DNA from: 3-1-20CM-4-69-9 sp963833655
Lineage (GTDB): Bacteria; Actinomycetota; Thermoleophilia; Gaiellales; Gaiellaceae
Length of the DNA stretch: 64,000 nt
NCBI GenBank assembly: GCA_963833655.1
Contig: CAWHYL010000003.1
Coordinates: forward strand, 163,464-227,463
Direction: 5' to 3'
Shown here: positions 1-7,373 of the stretch, piece by piece
Numbering within the stretch: position 1 is the first letter of the stretch
How the letters are laid out: each line of letters begins with the position of its first letter
Made by a program: the position numbers and the translations under genes
Notes under the pieces: model-generated
The model's database searches: none
Seen by the model: the letters and a program-made list of their open reading frames with translations, nothing else
Told to the model about the DNA's origin: nothing

Positions 1-267
1 CGCGAGCGTGCGGACGACGTCGGCGACGATCATCGTGCGTTTGCGGTCCCAGCGGTCGACGAGCGCGCCGGCCGGAAGGTAGAAGAGCATGTACGGCAGC
101 GTCTGCGCGAAGCCGACGATGCCGGCCTTCGCAGGCGACTGCGTCTCGGCGAGGACGAGCAACGGGTACGCGACACCGGTGACGCGCGTGCCGATCGTGG
201 AGACGACCTGGCCGCTCCACAGCAGGATGAAGTCGCGGTTACGCCAGAGCGGCCGGTGCTCGCCTAC
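1..267 (-). CDS. MFS transporter, N-terminal part (runs off the window)
   Basis: Reverse-strand translation gives RPLWRNRDFILLWSGQ, a membrane segment, then FYLPAGALVDRWDRKRT. This is the start of a 12-TM major facilitator of the MFS_3/EntS-like drug or siderophore exporter group; the GALVDRWDRKR stretch is the TM2-TM3 loop signature. The 3' part lies beyond position 1. The start is unresolved: no ATG, GTG or TTG occurs between the upstream in-frame stop and the first conserved residues (codon at 255). The frame overlaps the 3' end of the upstream gene by about 4 nt, so coupled translation from a non-standard codon or a sequence error is possible. Substrate cannot be told. Confidence 0.75.
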
Positions 268-665
268 CGGCGGCGGCCCTTCTTCGCGCGCTCCATCTGA
301 CGCTTCATCTGCCTGTTCATCGGGATCGCGTCAGCCTGCTGCGACGTCGCGTCGAGGTACGCGGCGCGCTCCTCACGCGTGAGGCGCGAGATGGCCTGCG
401 CCGCCCGCTGCGGGTCCTTGTCGACCCCGGCCCGCTCCATCTTCTTGACGGCGCTTGCCAGCTCCGGGTTCTGCCGCTCGAGTGCCGCCTGCGACATCTT
501 GCGCATCCCCTTGCCGACGAGCGGGAGCCTCATCAGGAAGCCGACGATCGGCTTGAGGTACTTGCCGCCGGCGATCCTCCCCAGCAGCGCGAAAATGCCG
601 AACACGATCAGCAGCGCGGCGAGCACGTAGAGCGGGATCAGGATGATCCAGATGTTGGCGATCAC
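264..665 (-). CDS. Small membrane-anchored protein of unknown function
   Basis: 133 residues with a GTG start whose GTGA overlaps the mutY stop, so the two are translationally coupled. Residues 5-30 form one strongly hydrophobic helix (IWIILIPLYVLAALLIVFG). The rest is charged and probably cytoplasmic, and ends in a very basic tail (RQMERAKKGRRR). There are no Cys or catalytic motifs. I do not recognise a named family. Position between mutY and an MFS exporter gives no clear role. The ORF is supported by operon-like packing and by the sensible topology. Confidence 0.6.
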   Translation of the reverse strand: MIANIWIILIPLYVLAALLIVFGIFALLGRIAGGKYLKPIVGFLMRLPLVGKGMRKMSQAALERQNPELASAVKKMERAGVDKDPQRAAQAISRLTREERAAYLDATSQQADAIPMNRQMKRQMERAKKGRRR

Positions 666-1423
666 GCGCGGATCGTAGCCTCTCGCGGGAGCGCCACGAC
701 GCCGTCGTCGACCTCGACCAGGCCGTCACGCGCGAGCGACTCCACGGCTTCGGCGTCGCAGTGCGCGAGCGGCCGCTCGGCCGCCGCGACGAGGCGCAGC
801 GTCCGGGCGCGACGCTCCCGGAACGAGCCCTCGAAACGGGACTGCTTGCGCAGCGGTTCGTAGCGCCGCCCGCGCGACGGGCAGCCCGCGGCGAGCGGGC
901 AGATGCCGCAGCGCGGAACGCGCGCGAGGCACACGGTTGCGCCGAGGTCCATCAGCGCCTGCGCGGCGACGGGCGAGAACGTCCCGGCCGTCCGCTCCTG
1001 CACACGGCGCACGTTGGTGTCGATCGGGAGGACGGCGCGGCCGAAGGCGAAGTTCGAGACGGCCGCAGCCGTGTAGGGACCGACGCCCGGGAGCGCGGTC
1101 AGGTCGTCGGGCCAGCCGTGCGCGGCGACGTGCTGCGCCGCCCGGTGCAGGTTGATGCCGCGTCGGTTGTAGCCGAGCCCCTGCCACGCCCGGATGACGT
1201 CGGCGGCCGGCGCCGTCGCGAGCGCGTCGACCGTCGGCCAGCGCGCGAGCCACTCCTCGTAGCGGGGAATGACGCGCTCCACCTGCGTCTGCTGCAGCAT
1301 GACCTCCGACACGAGGATCGCATACGGGTCTCGGGTGCGGCGCCACGGGAGCTCGCGGCGGTGTCGTCCGAACCAGGCCAGCAGGAGCTCTTCCACCGCC
1401 GGCAGCCTAGGGATTCTCGACAC
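662..1423 (-). CDS. mutY: A/G-specific adenine DNA glycosylase MutY
   Basis: About 253 residues. Removes adenine mispaired with 8-oxoguanine in base excision repair. Seen: the catalytic Glu region SEVMLQQTQV, the helix-hairpin-helix LPGVGPYTAAAV followed by the catalytic Asp in PIDTNVRRV, and a 4Fe-4S cluster with C-x6-C-x2-C-x5-C spacing (CLARVPRCGICPLAAGC). The protein is short for MutY (usually about 350): the C-terminal NUDIX-like 8-oxoG recognition domain is missing or vestigial, as in many actinobacteria. Start taken as GTG at 1423, overlapping the upstream stop by 17 nt; GTG 1399 is an alternative. A longer frame to 1495 exists but would lie inside the upstream gene. Confidence 0.93.
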   Translation of the reverse strand: MSRIPRLPAVEELLLAWFGRHRRELPWRRTRDPYAILVSEVMLQQTQVERVIPRYEEWLARWPTVDALATAPAADVIRAWQGLGYNRRGINLHRAAQHVAAHGWPDDLTALPGVGPYTAAAVSNFAFGRAVLPIDTNVRRVQERTAGTFSPVAAQALMDLGATVCLARVPRCGICPLAAGCPSRGRRYEPLRKQSRFEGSFRERRARTLRLVAAAERPLAHCDAEAVESLARDGLVEVDDGVVALPREATIRA

Positions 1424-3656
1424 CGGGGCCGGCCAACGCCTCGACCCAGTCGAGCGTTCGTCCGCACAGCGCCGCCGCGTTCGGCGGCGCCTCAAGGCGG
1501 GTGCCCGACTCGGGCTGGAGGAGGAGCGGGCCCAGCGGGAATCCGCCGCCGCCGGTGCCCGGGCGAAGCGCGGGGAGCGCCAGCGTTAGCGTGATTCGGT
1601 GTGGCCCCGCCGCGAGGGCGGCCGAGCCGACATCGAGCCACTGGCCGGCGTTCTGGAGCTGCGTCGATACGCGACCGAGCTTTGCTCCGTCGATACCGGC
1701 CGTCAGCGTGCCGCGCACCGAGCCGCCGACCCAAAGCCGATACGGGCCGGCGCGCGGCAACCGGATCGTCAGTGCCGCCGTCCCGGATCCGCTCGGGATC
1801 ACAGCTCCGCCGCTCGGGAGCCAGGTGGCCGGCTGGGTCGCCGAGTCGAGGGGCCAGATCAGGTTCGTCGGTCGCGACGCCGCTTCCGCGCGACCCAGCC
1901 GTGCGAGGCGGACGACGCCGCGGCAGGGCGTGACGGCGCCGGGCTCGAGCTGTCCTCCGAGCGGCAGATGCGCGAGGACGCCTGCCCCCGGCCGGCGCTG
2001 CCAGACCTCGTACCAGCGGCCCGCCCACGCCAGGCGATAAGGAGCCGGAGGACGCGACTCGGTCGGCGAGCGACGCAGGACGAGCGTGCGGTACACGAGC
2101 AGCGCGCTCAGCTGGACCCGGTCGACGTCGACGTACTGGCCCTTTGCCGCTACGCGCCCGTCGCGGAGGAGGATCGGACGCCTCCGCAGCTCCGACGTGC
2201 CCTCCGCGTCGAGCCTCCGCAGGAAGTGCCTCACGCCGTACGGCTCGTACTCCGTCATCAACGCCGGTCCCTGGCCCGCGAAGTCCTTGCCGATCCGCTC
2301 GAGCTCCGCGAGCTGGGCACGGGGTGCGAGATCGACGTCGTGGTAGGCGAGCGCGTTCGAAGACACGACGCCGAGCGCGAGCGCGGCTCCCGCACCGATG
2401 CCCGCGACGAGCGCGGCGCGGCGACGTGCTCCACGAGGCGAGGCGAGGCCCGCGCAGCCGACGAACGCGCTCAGGAGCACGAGCGGCGACCCGATCGCGA
2501 GCGCCTTCGCCGCGAACCACGGCGCTCCGAACACGACGAACACGACGGTGCCGAGGAGCGCGCTCGCAACGCCGAGCTCGAGTGACCACGCCCGGCGCGT
2601 CACGGCCACGAGCACGCCAACGCACGCCATGGCGGCGGCGACGGCCAAGAGCAATCCCGTCACGAGCCGGTGTGACGGATCGGTGCGGAAGTCGCCGCTC
2701 GGCCACACACCAAGGAGCTGCAGCGGCCGCAACGGTCGAACGAGGTTCCCGAGCTCGGCGCCGTTCTCGAAGATCGCGCGGTTGTCGCCTCCGAGGAAGG
2801 CGCCGATCGCGAGCAGCGCCGGGAGCGCGAGCACGGCGGTTGCGGCAGTCGCGGTCGCCGCCGCGGCGCGCGCGCGAGGGGCGAGGAGCGCTAGCGGAAC
2901 GAGCAGTGGGATGAGCCATACCGCGCCACCGCCGCTGACTGTGTCGAGCAGCGCGGCGAACGCGATTGCGACGGGAACGAGGCTCCGCGGCGCGGTCGAG
3001 GGTCGGATCGTGCCCAGGAGCGCGGCGGACGTCGCCAGGATCGCCGCCGTCGCCAGCTCCTTTACGCCGCCCCACATCGCGAAGCCGAAGAGCAGCGCCG
3101 ACTGCGCCGCGAGGAACGCGACGACCGCACGCGCGGGTCGCGCTCGGATCAGCGGCGACGCGATCGCGTACAGCGATAGCGCAAGCATCGCGCCGCAGAA
3201 CGACAGCCACGGCTGGTAGAGCCATGCGGCATCCGTTCGGACGAGCTCGTGCCCGATGCCGAGCGGCATGAGAGATCCGAGCGGATAGCCGTGCGCGAGG
3301 TTGATTGCGAGCGTCGCCTCGTAGCTCGAGGGCGCGAGCCCGGCGAGGCTGCGGCCGTGCTCCATCACGCGATCGGTCAGCGCGAGGAATGTTGCTGTGT
3401 CGTCGAGCTTGACGTACCCGGCGAACGTCGCCGTCCCCGACAAGAGGATCGGGGCGCCGTAGACGAGGAAGACGGCGGCCGCGGCGGCGAGCGCCCAGAT
3501 GTCGAGGCGCACCCTGCGCGCAAGGACGAAACCGGCGGCCGCAAGTGCCGCGACCAGTGGTGTCGTGAAGGGCGCGGTCGAGGGAAGGCTGACCGTCAGC
3601 GAAGAGACGACCACGATCGTGCACAGCCCGAGCGGCAGCACGACGACCGGCCCCAC
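1407..3656 (-). CDS. Large polytopic membrane protein with C-terminal beta-sandwich
   Basis: About 749 residues from GTG 3656. The first roughly 430 residues hold some ten or more hydrophobic helices. The last 200 or so (PYRLWVGGSVRGTLTAGIDG, then GPHRITLTLALP) look like an extracytoplasmic carbohydrate-binding-type beta sandwich. The layout resembles actinobacterial integral-membrane glycosyltransferases or polymer assembly proteins, but no DXD-type catalytic motif is evident, so function is open. The frame stays open and hydrophobic upstream to about 3767 (TLLVPWLLFPLLLLALSLG), suggesting the true N-terminus adds a first TM helix, perhaps from CTG 3752. Overlaps mutY by 17 nt at its 3' end. 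Confidence 0.7.
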   Translation of the reverse strand: MGPVVVLPLGLCTIVVVSSLTVSLPSTAPFTTPLVAALAAAGFVLARRVRLDIWALAAAAAVFLVYGAPILLSGTATFAGYVKLDDTATFLALTDRVMEHGRSLAGLAPSSYEATLAINLAHGYPLGSLMPLGIGHELVRTDAAWLYQPWLSFCGAMLALSLYAIASPLIRARPARAVVAFLAAQSALLFGFAMWGGVKELATAAILATSAALLGTIRPSTAPRSLVPVAIAFAALLDTVSGGGAVWLIPLLVPLALLAPRARAAAATATAATAVLALPALLAIGAFLGGDNRAIFENGAELGNLVRPLRPLQLLGVWPSGDFRTDPSHRLVTGLLLAVAAAMACVGVLVAVTRRAWSLELGVASALLGTVVFVVFGAPWFAAKALAIGSPLVLLSAFVGCAGLASPRGARRRAALVAGIGAGAALALGVVSSNALAYHDVDLAPRAQLAELERIGKDFAGQGPALMTEYEPYGVRHFLRRLDAEGTSELRRRPILLRDGRVAAKGQYVDVDRVQLSALLVYRTLVLRRSPTESRPPAPYRLAWAGRWYEVWQRRPGAGVLAHLPLGGQLEPGAVTPCRGVVRLARLGRAEAASRPTNLIWPLDSATQPATWLPSGGAVIPSGSGTAALTIRLPRAGPYRLWVGGSVRGTLTAGIDGAKLGRVSTQLQNAGQWLDVGSAALAAGPHRITLTLALPALRPGTGGGGFPLGPLLLQPESGTRLEAPPNAAALCGRTLDWVEALAGPGVENP

Positions 3657-3858
3657 CCGCGCGTCCGCGACCTCCTCGACGAGCAGCCCGCAGCCGAGCG
3701 AGAGCGCCAGAAGGAGCAGCGGGAACAGAAGCCAGGGAACGAGCAGCGTCAGCGGAGACCGACTCGCTCACACGGCGACGGACGCAGCAAGGAGCCGACG
3801 ATAAACGTGCCGTCTGACGAGGCCGACCCGGCGGAATTGCGCCGTCCAGCGCCGTCTC

Positions 3859-3864
3859 TAGACT
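3859..3864 (+). promoter_or_regulatory. TAGACT -10 box, leaderless start of the 3872 gene
   Basis: TAGACT lies 7 nt before the GTG at 3872, with no Shine-Dalgarno between. A TTGCGC 16 nt upstream (3837-3842) could be a weak -35. This fits a transcript beginning at or next to the start codon. Confidence 0.5.
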
Positions 3865-3871
3865 CGCCCGC

Positions 3872-4588
3872 GTGGCTGTGATGCCCCGCGCCGCGCGTTT
3901 CGCATTGCTCGCGTCGGCGACGGCGCTCTGCGTGGCTGCGCTCACTGCGCCGGCGCAGGCCGCGCGGATGCAGTCCGGCGTCATCTACACGTGCGGCGCT
4001 GTCAGCACAGGCGTCTTGCGAGTCCAGTCGGGGCCGGAGCGCTGCGCGAGCGGCCAGATCGCAGCGAACTGGTCGTCGTCCGACCCACACGCGACGAAGC
4101 CCGCATTCGGCTGCGCGGCAAGCCCGAACGGCGTGCTGCACACCTACACCGCAGACCGGACTTGTCCGAGCGGCCAGACGAAGGAGAGCTGGCTCGCGCT
4201 CGCCGACGGGAACACGACCGTCGACATCCACGTCTGCGTCAACCGCACCACGCACGTGACGCAGCTCGTCAATCCGCTGCAAGCTTGCAAGCGGACACAG
4301 TTCCGGCTCGCCTGGCCGCAGCTCCTCGCGGGCGGTGGCGAGCCCGACCGCCCCGGCAGGGCCTGCGGGACCGACGGGCGCTACGGGGCCTCAGGGCCCC
4401 CAGGGACCTGCCGGCGGGGGTTCGGGAGGACCGCAAGGCCCAGCAGGCCCCGCGGGCGCGACCGGCCCGGCCGGCCCCGTAGGACCGATCGGAGCCACCG
4501 GACCGACGGGCGCAACAGGAGCGGCGGGCGCGACCGGTGCGATCGGCGATACGGGTGCGACAGGCGCCACCGGAGCGACGGGCGATAG
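3872..4588 (+). CDS. Secreted collagen-like protein, N-terminal reading frame (frame-shifted)
   Basis: Starts VAVMPRAARFALLASATALC, a Sec signal peptide ending at AQA-A (about residues 1-33). A Cys-rich adaptor follows with paired motifs (VIYTCGAVSTGVLRV, CASGQIAANW, then VLHTYTADRTCPSGQ and DIHVCVNRTT), the kind that precedes collagen-like stalks in actinobacterial secreted proteins. After FRLAWPQLLAGGGEP (about residue 160) this frame loses sense and runs out of frame through collagen-coding DNA to a stop at 4588. The Gly-X-Y stalk continues in the +1 frame (entry at 4335). A single-base indel near 4338-4345 would join them. Real frameshift, sequencing error or recoding cannot be separated here. 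Confidence 0.75.
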   Translation: MAVMPRAARFALLASATALCVAALTAPAQAARMQSGVIYTCGAVSTGVLRVQSGPERCASGQIAANWSSSDPHATKPAFGCAASPNGVLHTYTADRTCPSGQTKESWLALADGNTTVDIHVCVNRTTHVTQLVNPLQACKRTQFRLAWPQLLAGGGEPDRPGRACGTDGRYGASGPPGTCRRGFGRTARPSRPRGRDRPGRPRRTDRSHRTDGRNRSGGRDRCDRRYGCDRRHRSDGR

Positions 4589-5705
4589 CGGTGCGACTGG
4601 AGCGACGGGAGCGACCGGAGACACCGGCGCAACGGGGCCGACGGGCGCAACAGGCGCTCAGGGCCCGCAGGGGATCCAGGGCCCGATCGGCCCGACCGGG
4701 GCGGTTGGTGCCACCGGCGCAACGGGCGACACGGGGTCGACGGGCGCGATCGGTGCGACGGGAGCTACTGGCGACGCCGGGGCGACCGGCGCAACGGGAG
4801 CGACGGGCGCAACAGGCGCTCAGGGCCCGCAGGGGATCCAGGGCCCGATCGGCCCGACCGGGGCGGTTGGTGCCACCGGGGCAACGGGCGACACCGGGTC
4901 GACGGGCGCGACGGGCGCGACGGGAGCTACCGGCGCCGTCGGGGCGACAGGCGCAACGGGACTGACGGGCGCAACGGGCGCTCAGGGCCCGCAGGGGATC
5001 CAGGGCCCGATCGGCCCGACCGGAGCCGTCGGTGCCGCGGGCGCAACCGGCGACACGGGGTCGACGGGCGCCACCGGTGCGACGGGAGCAACTGGCGACG
5101 CCGGGGCGACAGGCGCAACGGGACCGACGGGCGCAACAGGCCCGCAAGGTCCGCAGGGGATTCAGGGGCCGATTGGCCCGACCGGTGCGGTCGGTGCCAC
5201 CGGCGCGGCTGGGGCAACGGGTGCCACGGGCGGAGCAGGTGCTGACGGCGCAACTGGCCCGCAAGGCCCGCAGGGGATTCAGGGGCCGATCGGCCCCACC
5301 GGCGCGACAGGCGCGACCGGCCCAGCGGGAGCGACCGGAGCGACGGGGCCCGCAGGGGCGACAGGCGCGAGCGGGAATAACGGCGCTGCTGGTGCCACCG
5401 GCGCCACAGGAGCGACGGGCGCGACCGGGCCGTCGGGCTCGCAACTCGTCAACGGCACGCCTGCCACGAGCGCCGCGGCGGCCGGGGCGGGCACCACCGT
5501 CACGGCGACCGCAACGTGCCCGGCAGGGAAGGTGCTCCTCGGCGGTGGCGCGAGCGTCACGAATACCCAGTTGGCTCAGCGAACGGTCTTGACCGACTCG
5601 CATCCGACGTCGACGACGGTGTGGACGGCGATCGGCCTCGTCATCACGGCCCTCAACGGCGGCAACACCATGAGCGTCACCGCGTACGCCATCTGCACTG
5701 CGTAG
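4335..5705 (+). CDS. Collagen-like stalk and C-terminal domain (second frame)
   Basis: 456 residues if begun at GTG 4335; more likely the continuation of the 3872 protein after a frame change. About 370 residues of Gly-X-Y triplets, rich in GATGATG and GPQGPQGIQGPIGPTG, with no interruption. A globular C-terminal domain of about 85 residues follows (ATCPAGKVLLGGGASVT then VTAYAICTA), with two Cys and a beta-rich pattern typical of the cap on actinobacterial collagen-like surface proteins. Bacterial Gly-X-Y proteins form triple helices without hydroxyproline. No signal peptide of its own and no sortase motif. The membrane-anchored gene at 5716 follows after 10 nt with a strong SD, implying co-transcription. 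Confidence 0.8.
   Translation: MASPTAPAGPAGPTGATGPQGPQGPAGGGSGGPQGPAGPAGATGPAGPVGPIGATGPTGATGAAGATGAIGDTGATGATGATGDSGATGATGATGDTGATGPTGATGAQGPQGIQGPIGPTGAVGATGATGDTGSTGAIGATGATGDAGATGATGATGATGAQGPQGIQGPIGPTGAVGATGATGDTGSTGATGATGATGAVGATGATGLTGATGAQGPQGIQGPIGPTGAVGAAGATGDTGSTGATGATGATGDAGATGATGPTGATGPQGPQGIQGPIGPTGAVGATGAAGATGATGGAGADGATGPQGPQGIQGPIGPTGATGATGPAGATGATGPAGATGASGNNGAAGATGATGATGATGPSGSQLVNGTPATSAAAAGAGTTVTATATCPAGKVLLGGGASVTNTQLAQRTVLTDSHPTSTTVWTAIGLVITALNGGNTMSVTAYAICTA
4560..5300 (+). repeat. Tandem 162-bp repeats inside the collagen-like gene
   Basis: The string AGGGGATCCAGG and its close variant recur with the same base at 4674, 4836, 4998 and 5160, exactly 162 bp apart (54 codons, 18 Gly-X-Y triplets). 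A further copy lies 117 bp on at 5277 (39 codons, 13 triplets). Identity between units is high at the DNA level, so recent slippage or recombination is likely and length may vary between strains. Confidence 0.9.
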
Positions 5706-5715
5706 AGGAGGAACG

Positions 5716-6351
5716 ATGATCGAGACCACCACCGCGACGCCGGCGACAGGACGGCCAGCTCGTCCCCGCAGCGGAGCGCGGCGACGCCGTGGAGCTGCTG
5801 CGATCGTCGTTGCGCTGATCGTCTTCGTGGCCGTCGGAGCGCTCGTCTGGTTCCTCTCGTCCACCGACTCGATGGGCTCGACGGAGCCGATCGCGCCGGC
5901 AGTCGCGGCAAGCGGCCCCGTTCACGGCGTCGCGGCGAAGGTCGTCTCGGTCCAGGCGCTGCACCGACTCGTCCGCGCGAACGGCCGGCCGCTGTACTGG
6001 GCCGGCGCGCGCCGCGCGACGCGGATCGAGTACACGCGCCGAACCGACGGGACGACGTTCGTCCGCTACCTGACGGGTCACGCGAAGGCCGGCGACCCGA
6101 GTGCCGGCTACGTCGTCGTCGCCACCTACTCGCAACCCGACGCGTACCGGCGCGTGTCGGCGATCGCCTCCCGCAGCCACCTCACGGAGGTGCGGCTCGG
6201 GGACGGCGGCGTCGCGATCACGCGCCCCGGCCGGCCGCAGAACATCTATCTCGTCTACCCGAAGCGTCCGTACCAGATCGAGGTGTACGCGCCGACTCCG
6301 CAACGGGCGCGCCGGCTCGTGTTCGCGGGCGCGATCAAGCCCGTCGGCTAG
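5716..6351 (+). CDS. Membrane-anchored extracytoplasmic protein, function unknown
   Basis: 211 residues. A short basic cytoplasmic N-terminus (RSGARRRRG) is followed by one TM helix at about residues 27-48 (AAAIVVALIVFVAVGALVWF). The remaining 160 residues form an extracytoplasmic alpha/beta domain without Cys. A strong SD (GAGGAGG, 5704-5710) precedes the ATG by 5 nt. It lies 10 nt after the collagen-like gene, so the two are probably made together, perhaps as a surface pair. No family recognised. The C-terminal YLVYPKRPYQIEVYAPT is typical of small lipoprotein-like folds but not diagnostic. Confidence 0.7.
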   Translation: MIETTTATPATGRPARPRSGARRRRGAAAIVVALIVFVAVGALVWFLSSTDSMGSTEPIAPAVAASGPVHGVAAKVVSVQALHRLVRANGRPLYWAGARRATRIEYTRRTDGTTFVRYLTGHAKAGDPSAGYVVVATYSQPDAYRRVSAIASRSHLTEVRLGDGGVAITRPGRPQNIYLVYPKRPYQIEVYAPTPQRARRLVFAGAIKPVG

Positions 6352-6368
6352 CACCGGCGGCAGGCCCC

Positions 6369-6374
6369 TAGACT
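6369..6374 (+). promoter_or_regulatory. TAGACT -10 box before gltX
   Basis: TAGACT sits 9 nt upstream of the ATG at 6384, with GGGCCGCAG between and no Shine-Dalgarno. Same arrangement as at 3859, consistent with leaderless initiation. Confidence 0.5.
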
Positions 6375-6383
6375 GGGCCGCAG

Positions 6384-7373
6384 ATGAAGCGTGTGCGTTT
6401 TGCACCGAGCCCGACCGGCTCGCTCCACGTCGGCAACGCCCTCAGCGCAGTCGCGAACCGCGAGTTCGGCGACTGGATGCTGCTGCGGATCGACGACACC
6501 GACGCGACGCGCAACGTGCCGGGCGGGGAGGAGGAGATCAGCCGCGACCTCCAGTGGCTCGGTATCGAATGGGACGAGGGGCCGGTGTGCCAGAGCGACC
6601 GCGCCGACCGGCATCGCGAGGCCGGCGGTCAGCTCGGCGACCGCTTTGACGGCATCACGCTGCTGCGACCCGACGGGAGCCCGACATACCAGCTGGCGAC
6701 CGTCGTCGACGACATCGACTTCGGGATCACGCACATCGTGCGCGGCTCCGACCACCGCCCGAACGAGGCGGTGCACCGCCGGCTGTTCGAGGCACTCGGG
6801 GCGGAGCCGCCGGAGTTCGTCCACCACGGGCTGATCCTCGGCGAGGACGGGAAGAAGCTCGCGAAGCGGGCGCCCGGCGCGACGGTTGCCTCCTTGCGCG
6901 CTGCCGGTATCCCGGGTGTCGCGGTGCGGCGCTATCTCGAGAAGCTCGGTGTGCCGCAGCACGACGTCCACTACGACCTGCCGCGGATCCGCAGGCTCGC
7001 GATCGAGGCGATCGAATCGATGAGCGACGAGGAGCTCGCGGCCGCCGCAGACGCGCCGCTGGCGGTCGTTCCGGCGCTGCGCGGCGCACGCGACCTGAAC
7101 GAAGCACGCGAGTACGCGGGCGCGATTCTCGCGCCGCCGCCGCCCGCGCAGGTCGACGCACCCGAGACGCTCGAGCGCTTCCGCGAGCTGCTCGAGCGGA
7201 GCAACGGCAACGTCGACGCGCGCGTGCTCGTCCGCGAGCTGAAGGCCGTCGGCGGGAACCTCCGTGCGCTGCGGGTCGCGCTGACCGGACGCGAGCGGGG
7301 CCCGGAGCTCTGGACGGTGATCGCAGCGCTGCCGCGCGACGAGACGCTGCGCAGGATCGATGCGGCTCTTTGA
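6384..7373 (+). CDS. gltX: Compact glutamyl-tRNA synthetase-like protein
   Basis: 329 residues against about 470-490 for normal GluRS. Class I signatures are present: PSPTGSLHVGN (HIGH motif, residues 8-18), RIDDTD, SPTYQLATVVDD and GKKLAKR (KMSKS equivalent). Compared with standard GluRS, about 80 residues are missing after CQSDRADRHREAGGQLGD, where the connective-peptide/zinc segment should be, and the stem-contact region is also shortened. A reduced anticodon-binding C-terminus remains (NLRALRVALTGRERGPELW), which argues against GluQ-RS, since that enzyme lacks it. Overlaps cysS by 14 nt. It could be the main GluRS of this lineage or a paralogue charging a special tRNA. Confidence 0.8.
   Translation: MKRVRFAPSPTGSLHVGNALSAVANREFGDWMLLRIDDTDATRNVPGGEEEISRDLQWLGIEWDEGPVCQSDRADRHREAGGQLGDRFDGITLLRPDGSPTYQLATVVDDIDFGITHIVRGSDHRPNEAVHRRLFEALGAEPPEFVHHGLILGEDGKKLAKRAPGATVASLRAAGIPGVAVRRYLEKLGVPQHDVHYDLPRIRRLAIEAIESMSDEELAAAADAPLAVVPALRGARDLNEAREYAGAILAPPPPAQVDAPETLERFRELLERSNGNVDARVLVRELKAVGGNLRALRVALTGRERGPELWTVIAALPRDETLRRIDAAL

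Noticed and set aside
1492..3984. 830-residue reverse ORF overlapping the large membrane protein
   Set aside because: Arg/Ala/Pro-rich sequence without any domain, in another frame of a gene with clear TM helices and a good C-terminal domain: a high-GC shadow.
4391..4624. Reverse-strand ORFs rich in Pro-Val-Ala opposite the collagen-like region
   Set aside because: Simple antisense image of Gly-X-Y coding repeats.
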